From Methylobacterium gnaphalii (GTDB lineage: Bacteria; Pseudomonadota; Alphaproteobacteria; Rhizobiales; Beijerinckiaceae): a DNA stretch of 64,000 bases. Both the position numbers and the translations under genes were made by a program. Of this stretch, positions 1 through 11,188 are shown in pieces; the first letter of the stretch is position 1; every line of letters begins with the position of its first letter. Under the pieces are notes generated by a model. It made no database searches and was not told the DNA's origin. It saw nothing but the letters and a program-made list of their open reading frames with translations. Location of the stretch: NCBI RefSeq assembly GCF_007992215.1, contig NZ_BJZV01000024.1, positions 1-64,000 on the forward strand, read 5' to 3'.

Positions 1-264
1 TTCAGGCGACAACAGGCCCTAGCAGAGTGACGCCATCTGCGGCGTGTGACACGACTCGAATGCCAACGGCTCGCCGGTCGGCAACGACCGCACAACTGCC
101 CAATGGCTCTGAAACGACGGCAGCCTGAAGGCCATTGGGGAGGTCGTGACGAACGGGGCCGAAGCCAATTAGCTGCCGGCGCCATGCCGCCGATGGGCAG
201 CACCGAGCTCTCACAGGCAGATCTCAAGTCTGCCTCCGCGTATGTCCGGACCCTCCGTCAACAA
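1..264 (+). pseudogene. Decayed c-type cytochrome (C-terminal part)
   Basis: No intact gene runs here, but pieces of a class I cytochrome c can be read on the plus strand in two frames. In the frame beginning at 59 (and upstream of it) the translation reads ICGV*HDSNANGSPVG, in which the second Cys codon of a CxxCH haem motif has become TGA (47-49). The same frame continues as NDGSLKAIGEVVTNGAEAN after another TGA, then meets a TAG. The Met-ligand and C-terminal helix signature MPPMGSTELSQADLKSASAY then appears in another frame from 184. This order (CxxCH, linker, MPPMG, LSxADLK..AYVRTL) is that of a cytochrome c. With several stops and at least one frame change it cannot make a functional protein. 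The 5' end lies outside the window. Confidence 0.6.
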
Positions 265-427
265 AGAGAGACGGCGCTTCAATTGCGGGTCCGGCTCCTC
301 GCACCAAACCTTCAACCATCATCGCAAGGGGAGCTTCAGCCCGCTAAGCCAGCGGGCTGACGGTGGGTATGCCCTGGATTGCCGCTCTACGCTTGTGATG
401 CCTGCGAAGTCGGTGGCGAAATACAGG

Positions 428-460
428 AAAAAGCCTCCCGTGTCCCGACGCAGAAGGCTT
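428..460 (-). terminator. Rho-independent terminator of acnA
   Basis: On the minus strand, 26 bases past the acnA stop, AGCCTTC pairs with GGAGGCT (one G-U pair) across a 14-base loop and is followed by TTTTTCC. This is an intrinsic terminator in the right place to end the acnA transcript. Confidence 0.7.
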
Positions 461-485
461 GATGGATTCCGTGCCTGTTCGCAGT

Positions 486-3185
<2,700 letters not shown>

Positions 3186-3603
3186 GGCGATTGAAAACCC
3201 TTATCTGGCGGTTGTCGAACACGCGCAGGCATAACCTGCGCCACGAGCGGTGTTCGGCTGGAAGCGCTCCTGAGGAGCGCGCGCCGCCCCGGGGGTGCCC
3301 GGGTAGGGTGGTGCGCGAGGGGCGATTTGGACGCCCTTGAGGCCGCGCGGCGCAGCCTCCGCGCCGTATAGAACAGTTCGAAACTCCACGCTACCGGGGC
3401 TGGTGACAGCCGGGCTCAGGTGTCGCCTCCGGCTAGCCTTGGCCATATGCCGTGAATGACGACCGTGATGCGCGGCCTGGCAGTTTTGCCTTAGGTTGAG
3501 AACTGCCTCGACGCCCGGAGCTGTCCTACCGGGCGCAGCCGGAATGATCATGTTCGCGCAGCACACCTCGCTCGGATCGAGCATCTCGACGATGCCGCTT
3601 TGG
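3186..3603. other. Gene-free stretch upstream of acnA
   Basis: About 420 bp with no convincing gene. It must hold the acnA promoter and leader (minus strand). An open frame at 3201-3584 (minus) has a composition like translated noncoding DNA, rich in Arg, Ala and Pro with no recognisable motif, and I do not call it. Around 3365-3390 there is a locally AT-richer stretch containing TATAGAAC and TTCGAA that could be part of a promoter, but I cannot define its elements. Confidence 0.4.
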
Positions 3604-3900
3604 TCAAGGCGGGGTCATCGGCGCTGGCGTAGGGGTGGAAAGCCCTATCGCTGTCCGATCTGATGAGGCGCTCTGGTCTGACGGATTGCGGCTGAGCAAT
3701 CGGCCGAGAAGAAACGCGACGGTCTCGATCGCGAAGCGGGTCGCCGTATCCTCTGGTTCCTGCCCGAACGGATCCCGCCCCTTGCCGATCCGCGCGGCAT
3801 CGGCCAAGCCCTCAAGGGGCGCGCCCACCGTCAGCCTCTGGATGGACCGTATCGGCGACGATGCCTCGAGAGAGGGCGAAGCGGTGCGCGTCCTGGTCAT
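3604..3900 (-). CDS. Hypothetical protein, possible
   Basis: Possible 98-residue protein from an ATG at 3900, lying between acnA and ccmA. The frame has G/C-rich third positions and a plausible amphipathic helix (DTATRFAIETVAFLLGRLLS), which is better than the Arg/Ser-rich plus-strand frame over the same bases. No Shine-Dalgarno sequence is clear before the ATG and I recognise no family. It is divergent from ccmA, whose GTG start is 58 bases away. It may instead be noncoding sequence. Confidence 0.35.
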   Translation of the reverse strand: MTRTRTASPSLEASSPIRSIQRLTVGAPLEGLADAARIGKGRDPFGQEPEDTATRFAIETVAFLLGRLLSRNPSDQSASSDRTAIGLSTPTPAPMTPP

Positions 3901-3958
3901 CCGGATCGGGCACCGCCGAGACGTTTTTCGATAAGCCAGAGCTTGAGACCCGCCAATC

Positions 3959-4597
3959 GTGCGCCTGATCGTCGAGAACCTTGCCTGCCGGCGCTCCGGG
4001 CGGCGCATCTTCGCGGGACTCGGCTTCGCGCTCGGGGCCGGCGAAGCGCTGATGGTCACCGGGCGCAATGGCGCGGGCAAATCGAGCCTGCTCGCTATGC
4101 TTGCCGGCCGCCTGAAGCCTGATGCCGGCGCGATCCGGATCGAGGAGGTCGGCGACGCGACGCTGGCCGAGTGTCTTCACGTTGTCGGCCATCGCGACGG
4201 GCTGAAGAGCGCGCTGACCGCCGAAGAAAATCTCCTCTTTGCCCGCGACCTGCTCGGCGCGCCGGCGGCGTGCCCGCGAGACGCCCTCGAAGCGATGGGC
4301 CTGGTCCACGCCCTGCGGCTGCCGGTAGGCTATCTCTCTGCCGGCCAGCGCCGCCGCGTGGCGCTGGCTCGCCTCCTCGTCTGCCACCGTCCTCTGTGGC
4401 TGCTCGACGAGCCGACGGCCGCGCTCGATACGGCCTCGCAAGGAGCGCTCGCCGGCCTGATGGCCCGGCACCGCGCTGAGGGCGGCCTCGTCATTGCCGC
4501 GACGCACATGCCGATTGGCCTCGACGATGTCCGCGAGCTACGGATCGGGCTGCCCTCCCCCGCCGAGGATGCGGTGCAGGCGGAGGATTGGACATGA
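3959..4597 (+). CDS. ccmA: Haem exporter ATP-binding protein CcmA
   Basis: ATPase of the CcmABCD complex, which drives release of holo-CcmE in system I cytochrome c maturation at the inner membrane. The 212-residue protein has all ABC motifs: Walker A GRNGAGKSS (about residues 36-44), signature LSAGQRRR, Walker B WLLDEPT and the H-loop ATHMP. The start is GTG at 3959 (MRLIVENLAC). The gene overlaps ccmB by the four bases ATGA, so the two are translationally coupled. The cluster continues with ccmC, ccmD and ccmG after an inserted peptidase gene. ccmE, ccmF and ccmH are not in the window. Confidence 0.96.
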   Translation: MRLIVENLACRRSGRRIFAGLGFALGAGEALMVTGRNGAGKSSLLAMLAGRLKPDAGAIRIEEVGDATLAECLHVVGHRDGLKSALTAEENLLFARDLLGAPAACPRDALEAMGLVHALRLPVGYLSAGQRRRVALARLLVCHRPLWLLDEPTAALDTASQGALAGLMARHRAEGGLVIAATHMPIGLDDVRELRIGLPSPAEDAVQAEDWT

Positions 4598-5262
4598 TCC
4601 GCGTCTTTGCCGCCCTCGTCCGGCGCGACGTGCGCCTCGCCTCCCGTGTCGGCGGCTCGGGCGCGCTGTCGCTCGTGTTCTTCCTGATGATCGTGGCGCT
4701 GGTGCCGTTCGCGCTCGGGCCCGACCTGAACCTGCTCTCGCGGATCGGCCCGTCGATCCTCTGGCTCTCGGCCGTGCTCGCCACGCTGATCGGCCTCGAC
4801 CGGATCTTTCAGGCGGACGAAGAGGACGGCTCCCTCGACCTCATGACCGCCTCCCCTGCCCCGCTGGAACTCGTCGTGCTCGCCAAGGTGCTCGCCCATT
4901 GGCTGACGACGGGCCTGCCGCTGGCCCTCGCCTCTCCGCTCTTCGGATTGCTCGTGGCGCTCTCGCCCACGGCCATGGGGGCGACGGCGCTGACGCTGCT
5001 GATCGGGACGCCCGCCCTCACCTTCATCGGCGCCGTCGGCGCGGCGCTCACCGCCTCGATCCGCCGCGGTGGGCTGATCCTCGCCATCGTCGTGCTGCCG
5101 TTGATGATCCCGACGCTGATCTTCGGCGTCTCGGCAGCAGAATCGGCGCTCGGCGGCACAGTACCCTTCGCCACGCCCCTGACGATCCTCGGGGCGCTGA
5201 GCCTGATCGCGGCAGTGGTCGGAACGCTGGCTTCGGCCGCGGCCCTGCGCTGGTCAGAGTAG
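4594..5262 (+). CDS. ccmB: Haem exporter permease CcmB
   Basis: Integral membrane subunit of CcmABCD, 222 residues with about six hydrophobic segments (for example SLVFFLMIVALVPFALG near the N-terminus). The hydrophilic loop DRIFQADEEDGSLDL between the second and third segments is typical of CcmB. I chose ATG 4594 because GGAGGA lies 6 bases upstream and the ATG overlaps the ccmA stop (ATGA). An in-frame TTG at 4588 would sit inside that ribosome binding site. The next gene downstream is not ccmC but a metallopeptidase 165 bp away. Confidence 0.95.
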   Translation: MIRVFAALVRRDVRLASRVGGSGALSLVFFLMIVALVPFALGPDLNLLSRIGPSILWLSAVLATLIGLDRIFQADEEDGSLDLMTASPAPLELVVLAKVLAHWLTTGLPLALASPLFGLLVALSPTAMGATALTLLIGTPALTFIGAVGAALTASIRRGGLILAIVVLPLMIPTLIFGVSAAESALGGTVPFATPLTILGALSLIAAVVGTLASAAALRWSE

Positions 5263-5427
5263 CGCCGCACCCTCCAACTGCCGATGATTTGAGCAATCCG
5301 GCCAAAGTGAGGGCGGTTTTATCAGATTGCTGATTTCGCTCGTCTTTCTCCATGAACCGACGGGGGAGTGTTGCATTGATGCGAAGACCACTGACGGCCG
5401 GTTCGGCTGTGCTGCGAGATCCTCGTC

Positions 5428-6489
5428 ATGAAGCTCTTCCAATGCCAGTCCTGCGGCAACATCGTCTATTTCGAGAACCGAACCTGCGAGCGTTGCGGCC
5501 ACCGGCTCGGCTACCTGCCCGAGGTCGGCACGCTCTCGGCATTGGAGCAGACGGGCACCGACAAGCGCTGGCTGCCGCTCGCGGCGCCCGACCGACCGAG
5601 CTTCCTCTGCACCAATGCCGAGAATGACGCCTGCAACTGGCTGGTGCCGCCGGGCTCGACCGATGCCTTCTGCCTCGCCTGCCGCCACAACGGCACCGTG
5701 CCGGACCTCTCGGTCCCAGTGAACCTCGCCCACTGGCGCGACATGGAGATGGCCAAGCATCGCCTGATCTACTCGCTCAAGCGCTGGAACCTGCCGCTGG
5801 TCACGCGCGCCGAGGACCCGGAGCACGGCCTGATCTTCAACTTCCTCGCCGATCCGCCCGACGCGTCGCAGAAGGTCATGACGGGCCACGAGAACGGCGT
5901 GATCACCATCGCGCTGGTCGAGGCGGACGATGCCGAGCGCGAGAGGCGCCGCAAGCAGATGGGCGAGCCCTACCGCACCCTGCTCGGGCATTTCCGCCAC
6001 GAGGTCGGCCACCATTACTGGGACGTGCTGGTGCGCGATGCAGGCAAGCTTGAACCCTGCCGCGCGGTCTTCGGCGATGACAGCCAGGATTACGGCGCTG
6101 CGCTGAAGCGCCACTACGACGAGGGCACGCCCCCGGATTGGCAGGAGCACTTCGTCTCGGCCTACGCCACCACCCACCCTTGGGAGGATTTCGCCGAGAC
6201 CTGGGCGCATTACCTCCACATCGTCGACACGCTGGAGATGGCCTCTGCCTTTGGCATGCAGGTGGCGCCGCGCCTGGACACGCAAGGGGAGATCTCTGCG
6301 CGCGTTGATTTCGATCCCTACCGCGCAGAATCGATCCAGCAGATCATCGATGCCTGGTTGCCCTTCGTCTTCGCCATGAACAGCGTCAACCGCGCCATGG
6401 GCGAGCGCGACCTCTACCCGTTCGTGCTCGCGCCAGAGGTGATGACAAAGCTCGGCTTCATCCACGATCTCGTGCACGGACGGGTGTGA
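5428..6489 (+). CDS. Zinc-ribbon metallopeptidase-like protein (COG4307 type)
   Basis: 353-residue predicted cytoplasmic protein of the putative zinc-binding peptidase family (DUF2248/COG4307). The N-terminus carries a zinc ribbon (CQSCGN, then CERCGH about 15 residues on), followed by further cysteines (FLCTNAENDACNW, FCLACRHNG). The centre has a zincin motif in context FRHEVGHHYWD, with a downstream acidic/His stretch (WEDFAETWAHYLH) that could supply the third ligand. There is no signal peptide. It lies between ccmB and ccmC on the same strand with gaps of 165 and 81 bp, so it may have its own promoter. The family has no established substrate. A link to cytochrome or metal-protein turnover would be a guess from position only. 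Confidence 0.85.
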   Translation: MKLFQCQSCGNIVYFENRTCERCGHRLGYLPEVGTLSALEQTGTDKRWLPLAAPDRPSFLCTNAENDACNWLVPPGSTDAFCLACRHNGTVPDLSVPVNLAHWRDMEMAKHRLIYSLKRWNLPLVTRAEDPEHGLIFNFLADPPDASQKVMTGHENGVITIALVEADDAERERRRKQMGEPYRTLLGHFRHEVGHHYWDVLVRDAGKLEPCRAVFGDDSQDYGAALKRHYDEGTPPDWQEHFVSAYATTHPWEDFAETWAHYLHIVDTLEMASAFGMQVAPRLDTQGEISARVDFDPYRAESIQQIIDAWLPFVFAMNSVNRAMGERDLYPFVLAPEVMTKLGFIHDLVHGRV

Positions 6490-6570
6490 GCCCAGGCTGT
6501 TGCGCGTGTTCACATCCGCGCCGATCGTCCACATTGCCGGCCCGACGCCCCCCGGGATAGAACCGTTCGC

Positions 6571-7371
6571 ATGTGGACCGCTCTCTGGCACCGTCTCGCT
6601 CATCCCGGGCATTTTCTGCGCTGGTCCGGCGCCGCGACCCCGTGGCTCGCCGGCCTGTCGGCGCTGCTCCTGACGCTTGGCCTGTACCTGACCTGGTTCG
6701 TGGTCCCGCCCGACTACCAGCAGGGCGAGACCGTGCGGATCATGTACATCCACGTGCCGGCGGCCTGGCTCGGCGTGTTCTTCTACGGCGCGATGACCGT
6801 GTCCGCGATCGGCACGCTGGTCTGGCGCCATCCCCTTGCCGACGTCGCTCAGCGCGCGGCCGCCCCGATCGGCGCCGCCTTCACCCTGATCTGCCTCGTG
6901 ACTGGCTCGCTCTGGGGCAAGCCGATGTGGGGCACCTACTGGGTCTGGGATGCGCGCCTGACCTCGATGCTAGTCCTGCTCCTGATCTATTGCGGGATCA
7001 TCGCGTTGTGGCGGACGATCGAGGACCCGAACCGCGCGGCGCGCGCCATCGCGATCCTGACTCTGGTCGGCGCGGTGAACCTGCCGATCATCAAATTCTC
7101 GGTGAACTGGTGGTCGACGCTGCACCAGCCGGCCTCGATCCTGCGCATGGGTGGCTCGACCATCGATCCCTCGATGCTCTACCCGCTGCTGGAGATGATC
7201 CTCGCCTTCACCCTGCTCGGCATGACGCTGCACCTCTACGCGATGCGCACCGAGATCCTGCGCCGCCGCGTACGCGTGCTGACCATCCGCGAGGCTGAGC
7301 GGCTCGATGCGGGCGCTGCCACGGCCTCCATCGTGGCATCCCCTCGCATGCCGGTCGGCCAGGGCGCGTGA
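6571..7371 (+). CDS. ccmC: Haem lyase-associated membrane protein CcmC
   Basis: 266 residues, six-helix inner-membrane protein that presents haem to CcmE in cytochrome c maturation. The periplasmic tryptophan-rich haem-handling motif WGTYWVWDARLTS is intact, as is the second-loop WWSTLHQPAS (usually WWNTLHQ). Conserved His residues lie in MYIHVPAAW and LHQP. ccmD follows 10 bases after the stop. The start ATG at 6571 gives MWTALWHRLAHPG; I see no strong ribosome binding site in front of it. Confidence 0.96.
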   Translation: MWTALWHRLAHPGHFLRWSGAATPWLAGLSALLLTLGLYLTWFVVPPDYQQGETVRIMYIHVPAAWLGVFFYGAMTVSAIGTLVWRHPLADVAQRAAAPIGAAFTLICLVTGSLWGKPMWGTYWVWDARLTSMLVLLLIYCGIIALWRTIEDPNRAARAIAILTLVGAVNLPIIKFSVNWWSTLHQPASILRMGGSTIDPSMLYPLLEMILAFTLLGMTLHLYAMRTEILRRRVRVLTIREAERLDAGAATASIVASPRMPVGQGA

Positions 7372-7381
7372 GGACAGCATC

Positions 7382-7537
7382 ATGAATCTCGGATCGCATG
7401 CCGGCTTCATCGTCGGCGCCTACGCTTTCACCGCACTGGTGATCGGCACGCTCATCGTCGGTGCGCTGCTCGACCAGCGCGCACAGAAGCGCGCCCTCGC
7501 CTCCCTGCAGGGAGAAACCGGGGAGCGCCGTTCGTGA
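7382..7537 (+). CDS. ccmD: Haem exporter small subunit CcmD
   Basis: 51-residue single-span protein (MNLGSHAGFIVGAYAFTALV) that stabilises the CcmABC-CcmE complex. The pattern of N-terminal HAGFIxGAYA, one transmembrane helix and a basic tail (DQRAQKRALASLQG) is diagnostic. A longer in-frame reading from 7307 lies inside ccmC, so ATG 7382 was chosen. The stop overlaps the ccmG start (GTGA), giving translational coupling. Confidence 0.93.
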   Translation: MNLGSHAGFIVGAYAFTALVIGTLIVGALLDQRAQKRALASLQGETGERRS

Positions 7538-8133
7538 GCGAGCCTCGCGCGGAGGCATCGACGGGGCGCCGCTCGCTTCTCCTGATCCTGCCGGTCGTCA
7601 CCTTCGCCGTGCTGGCCGGCTTGTTCTTCCTGCGCCTGCGCTCAGGAGTTGATCCCGCTTCCGTGCCCTCAGTGATGATCGGCAAGGCTGCCCCGAGCTT
7701 TCAGCTTCCGCCCGTCGCCGAGTTATCGGCGGACGGCAAACCGGTGCCGGGCCTGGCCAGCGACGACTTCAAGGGTCGGGTGACGCTGCTGAATTTCTAC
7801 GCGTCGTGGTGTGCGCCCTGTCAGGTTGAGCACCCGATGCTGATGCGGCTCGCACGGGAATCGGGCTTCCGCGTCGTCGGCATCGACTACAAGGATACGC
7901 CGGAGGCCGGGCGCCGCTTCCTGGCGCGCAACGGCGTGCCCTACGCTGCCGTTGGATCGGACATCTCGGGCCGTGTCGGCATCGATTTCGGCGTTTACGG
8001 CGTGCCGGAGAGCTTCATCATCGGCCCTGACGGCACGATCCGCGACAAGCTCGTCGGCATCGTCACACCTGAGAACTATGCGGGCGTGTTGGCCAAGCTG
8101 CGCGCGGCCGGACAGGTCGCGGCGGCGAACTGA
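7534..8133 (+). CDS. ccmG: Thiol:disulfide interchange protein CcmG/DsbE
   Basis: 199-residue membrane-anchored periplasmic thioredoxin that keeps apocytochrome c cysteines reduced. An N-terminal transmembrane anchor (LLLILPVVTFAVLAGLFFLR) is followed by a thioredoxin fold with active site ASWCAPCQVEHP, the acidic GIDYKD strand and the cis-Pro loop YGVPESF. The GTG start overlaps the ccmD stop by four bases (GTGA). It ends the ccm group; the next gene, yciB, is convergent and its stop lies only 3 bases away. Confidence 0.96.
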   Translation: MSEPRAEASTGRRSLLLILPVVTFAVLAGLFFLRLRSGVDPASVPSVMIGKAAPSFQLPPVAELSADGKPVPGLASDDFKGRVTLLNFYASWCAPCQVEHPMLMRLARESGFRVVGIDYKDTPEAGRRFLARNGVPYAAVGSDISGRVGIDFGVYGVPESFIIGPDGTIRDKLVGIVTPENYAGVLAKLRAAGQVAAAN

Positions 8134-8136
8134 GCC

Positions 8137-8751
8137 TCAGGCCTGCTGCGCCTCGTCCTTCCGCTCGTGACGCATCAAGAGCGGCGCCTGAGCGAGCGCG
8201 AAGACCACGGTCAGCGGCATGATGCCGAAGACCTTGAAGCTCACCCAGAAATCCTCGGTCTGCGTGCGCCAGACCACCTCGTTCAGCACGGCGAGCGCCA
8301 GGAAGAACAAACCCCAGCGGAAGGTGAGCTTGCGCCAGCCTTCCTCGGTCAGGGCGAAGACCGAATCGAGCACCACCGAGAGCAGCGACTTCTGGAAGAG
8401 TAGGCCGCCGAGCAGGACCAGCCCGAACAGGCTGTTCACGATGGTCGGCTTCATCATGATGAAGGTCTTGTCCTGCAGCACCAGGGTCAGACCGCCGAAC
8501 ACCACCACCACCACACCCGAGACCAGCGGCATGATCGGCAACCGGCGGATCAGCGCGTAATGCACGCCGAGCGCGATCAGTGTCGCCCCAATGAACACGC
8601 CGGTGGCGGCAAACAGCTTCTGATCGGCCGCGACACCGAACTTCTCGGCATAAGCGTTGCCGAGGAAGAAGATCACCAGCGGGCCGATCTCAAGCACCAG
8701 CTTGAGCAGCGGCGGCAGGTGGCGGCGGGGCGGAACAGATTCAACGTGCAT
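8137..8751 (-). CDS. yciB: Inner membrane septation protein YciB/IspZ
   Basis: 204-residue polytopic membrane protein of the YciB (septation protein A) family, with five to six hydrophobic segments. Family hallmarks are LEIGPLVIFFLGNAYA near the N-terminus, LQDKTFIMMKPTIVN in the middle, and the C-terminal NEVVWRTQTEDFWVSFK. The protein is linked in other bacteria to cell-envelope elongation and division. It lies downstream of ftsY on the same strand, an arrangement seen in related genomes, with about 250 bp between them. Confidence 0.95.
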   Translation of the reverse strand: MHVESVPPRRHLPPLLKLVLEIGPLVIFFLGNAYAEKFGVAADQKLFAATGVFIGATLIALGVHYALIRRLPIMPLVSGVVVVVFGGLTLVLQDKTFIMMKPTIVNSLFGLVLLGGLLFQKSLLSVVLDSVFALTEEGWRKLTFRWGLFFLALAVLNEVVWRTQTEDFWVSFKVFGIMPLTVVFALAQAPLLMRHERKDEAQQA

Positions 8752-9007
8752 GGATGATCCGGCAGGAGGGCCACTCCCCCGATATCAGGGTTCGGCAGCG
8801 GTTGCAGGCCGGATGTAAGACACGAGTTCCGGCATTCCTAGCGACACGCCGCACAGAACGTTTCCCCGACGCGCGACATGCCCATGACCGCTCGCTTCGA
8901 GCACGACGAGACCGAGTCTTCGCTCACGGAGCGCGAAGAGAGCACCGCGCGCCGGCGAGAGGTCGTGATCCGGGAGGCGCTCAGAATAGGAAGATCGCGG
9001 CGCTACC

Positions 9008-10297
9008 CTAATCCCTCCCCAGTCCTGCGATCGCCCGCGCAAAATCCCGCGCCGCGAACGGCTCCAGGTCCTCCACGCCCTCCCCGACACCGATGAAGTG
9101 CACTGGCAGGCCGAATTTCGCGGCGAGCGCCACGAGGATGCCCCCGCGGGCCGTGCCGTCGAGCTTGGTCATGACCAGCCCGCTGATCGGCGCAGCCTGC
9201 GAGAAGAGTTCGACTTGGCTTAGCGCGTTCTGGCCGACGGTGGCATCGAGCACGAGCAGCGCGGCGTGCGGGGCTTCCGGATCGTGCTTGCGGATGACGC
9301 GCACGATCTTTTCCAGCTCGGCCATCAGTCCGGCCTTGTTCTGAAGGCGACCGGCCGTGTCGATCAAGAGCACATCGGTGCCATTGGCCCGGGCCTCTTT
9401 CAGCGCGTCGAAGGCAAGTCCGGCCGCGTCCGCGCCCTGCTCTCGGCTGATGACGGGCGTGCCCGTGCGCTCACCCCAGACGCGCAGCTGCTCGATGGCC
9501 GCGGCGCGGAAGGTGTCGCCGGCCGCGAGCATGACGCTGCGGCCCTCGGCCTTGAGCTTCAGCGAAAGCTTACCGATCGTCGTGGTCTTGCCGGCACCGT
9601 TCACGCCGACCATCAGGATCACGTACGGCTTTTTCGTCGTGTCGACGACCAGCGGCTTCGCCACCGGGGCTAGCGCGGTCTCGACCTCGCTCGCGAGGAT
9701 CGATCGCACCTCGTCCGGCGAGATGCCCTTCTCGTAGCGACCTTTGCCGACGGCCTCCGAGATCCGCATGGCGGTCTCGACACCGAAATCGGCCTGGATC
9801 AGCGCGTCCTCCAACTCCTCCAGCGTACCGGCATCGAGCTTGCGCTTGGTGAAGAGCCCGCTGACCCGGTCGGACAGCGCCGACGAGGTCCGCTTCATGC
9901 CCGACGTCAGGCGGCTCCACCAACCGCGCTTCTCCTCGGGGGGCGCCGCTTCCACGACGACCGGCTCCGGCGCGGGGATTGGCTCCGGCGCAAGGTCGCG
10001 TGGGGCGCTCTCCGCCAGGGGAGTGGCATCCGGCGGTTCGTCCGGTTGGAGGTCGGCACCCTCGATCTCATCCGGAATTTGGTTCTTGTCCGCGTTGTCG
10101 GGCGAGGGCTCGCTCACCGGCATCGGGACCGCGGAGAGGTCATCTGCGCCGCTGGCGAAATCGGGCTGACCCTCTGATTCCGATGCCGGCGATAGCGGTT
10201 CGGGCACCTGTGCCGGCTCCGTGGCGTCCGGCTCCGCCGTCTCGCCCTTGCGCCCGAACAGGCGCCCGAACCAGCCCGGCTTCTCGTCTCGACTCAT
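9008..10297 (-). CDS. ftsY: Signal recognition particle receptor FtsY
   Basis: 429-residue SRP receptor GTPase that docks ribosome-SRP complexes at the membrane. The first 130 or so residues form a long acidic, Pro/Ala-rich A domain (starting MSRDEKPGWFGRLFGRKG). The NG domain follows, with G1 GVNGAGKTTTIGKL, the DTAGR G3 motif and G4 TKLDGTARGG, and ends in DLEPFAARDFARAIAGL. The start is ATG 10297 with AGGAG about 9 bases upstream. It is divergent from the pseudouridine synthase at 10339. Confidence 0.97.
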   Translation of the reverse strand: MSRDEKPGWFGRLFGRKGETAEPDATEPAQVPEPLSPASESEGQPDFASGADDLSAVPMPVSEPSPDNADKNQIPDEIEGADLQPDEPPDATPLAESAPRDLAPEPIPAPEPVVVEAAPPEEKRGWWSRLTSGMKRTSSALSDRVSGLFTKRKLDAGTLEELEDALIQADFGVETAMRISEAVGKGRYEKGISPDEVRSILASEVETALAPVAKPLVVDTTKKPYVILMVGVNGAGKTTTIGKLSLKLKAEGRSVMLAAGDTFRAAAIEQLRVWGERTGTPVISREQGADAAGLAFDALKEARANGTDVLLIDTAGRLQNKAGLMAELEKIVRVIRKHDPEAPHAALLVLDATVGQNALSQVELFSQAAPISGLVMTKLDGTARGGILVALAAKFGLPVHFIGVGEGVEDLEPFAARDFARAIAGLGRD

Positions 10298-10338
10298 CTG
10301 GACTTGCTCCTGCCGGCGTCCGGCTCTAGCCGGGCTCC

Positions 10339-11031
10339 ATGGTCCCGACTGACATAGGCGTGTGCCTCCTCTACCGCGATGCCCTCATGCTCGTCATCGA
10401 CAAGCCCGCGGGTTTGCCGGTGCATCCAGGCCCAAAGGGCGGGCCGACCGTCACCGATCACCTCGACGCGTTGCGCTTCGGTCTCCCGCGGCGTCCGCAG
10501 GCGGCGCATCGGCTTGATCGCGACACCTCCGGCTGCCTCGTGCTCGGGCGGCATCCGAAGGCTTTGGCGCGCCTCAACACGCTGTTTGCCGACGGCCGCG
10601 TGACCAAGACCTACTGGGCGATCATCGAGGGCGATCCGAGGGAGGATAGTGGCACGATCGATCTCGCCCTGGGCAGACGCTCGGACGATCCGCGCAGTTG
10701 GTGGATGAAGGCAGACCCGGCCGGCGATCCCTCGCTCACCCGCTGGCGCGTCCTCGGCCGTGACGCCGGGCGAACCTGTGCGTGGCTCGAACTCTCGCCG
10801 GAGACCGGCCGCACGCATCAGTTGCGCGTCCACTGCGCCGAGATGGGCTGGCCGATCCGAGGCGACACGATCTATGGCAACGCGCCGCGCCATGGCGGCC
10901 CAGGCCTGCAACTCCACGCCCGCGCTTTGGAGCTTCCGCTCTATCCGAAGAAGCCTGCGATCAGGGTCGAGGCTGCACCGCACGAACACATGTCTGACAG
11001 CCTTGCAACCTGCGGCTTCATGATCAGCTGA
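10339..11031 (+). CDS. RluA-family RNA pseudouridine synthase
   Basis: 230-residue enzyme that isomerises uridine in rRNA or tRNA. The catalytic Asp lies in the RluA signature HRLDRDTSGCLVLGR, and the C-terminal half has the conserved ELSPETGRTHQLRVHCAEMG. There is no N-terminal S4 domain, so it is of the short form (RluA/TruC-like) and I do not assign a target position. It is monocistronic in appearance, divergent from ftsY with 41 bp between the starts. Confidence 0.9.
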   Translation: MVPTDIGVCLLYRDALMLVIDKPAGLPVHPGPKGGPTVTDHLDALRFGLPRRPQAAHRLDRDTSGCLVLGRHPKALARLNTLFADGRVTKTYWAIIEGDPREDSGTIDLALGRRSDDPRSWWMKADPAGDPSLTRWRVLGRDAGRTCAWLELSPETGRTHQLRVHCAEMGWPIRGDTIYGNAPRHGGPGLQLHARALELPLYPKKPAIRVEAAPHEHMSDSLATCGFMIS

Positions 11032-11188
11032 TACTTCGCTCGCCCCTGGGCTGGCGCGATTTACCGAGTGATCGGAAATGCGCTGTCTCGTCCTGGCGGA
11101 ATGGAACACTTCGCGATAAAGCTTAGCCGTTCACGACGGCCTTCGCATCCCGCTCCGGCGTCTGCTGAATTCTTCGCGAGACTTAGGT

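Noticed and set aside
3201..3584. 127-codon frame upstream of acnA
   Set aside because: No motif, Cys/Arg/Pro-rich tail and no ribosome binding site; it would place a gene in the acnA promoter region.
6970..7410. Minus-strand 146-codon frame over ccmC
   Set aside because: Shadow of ccmC, whose haem-handling WGTYWVWD motif and helices on the plus strand are certain.
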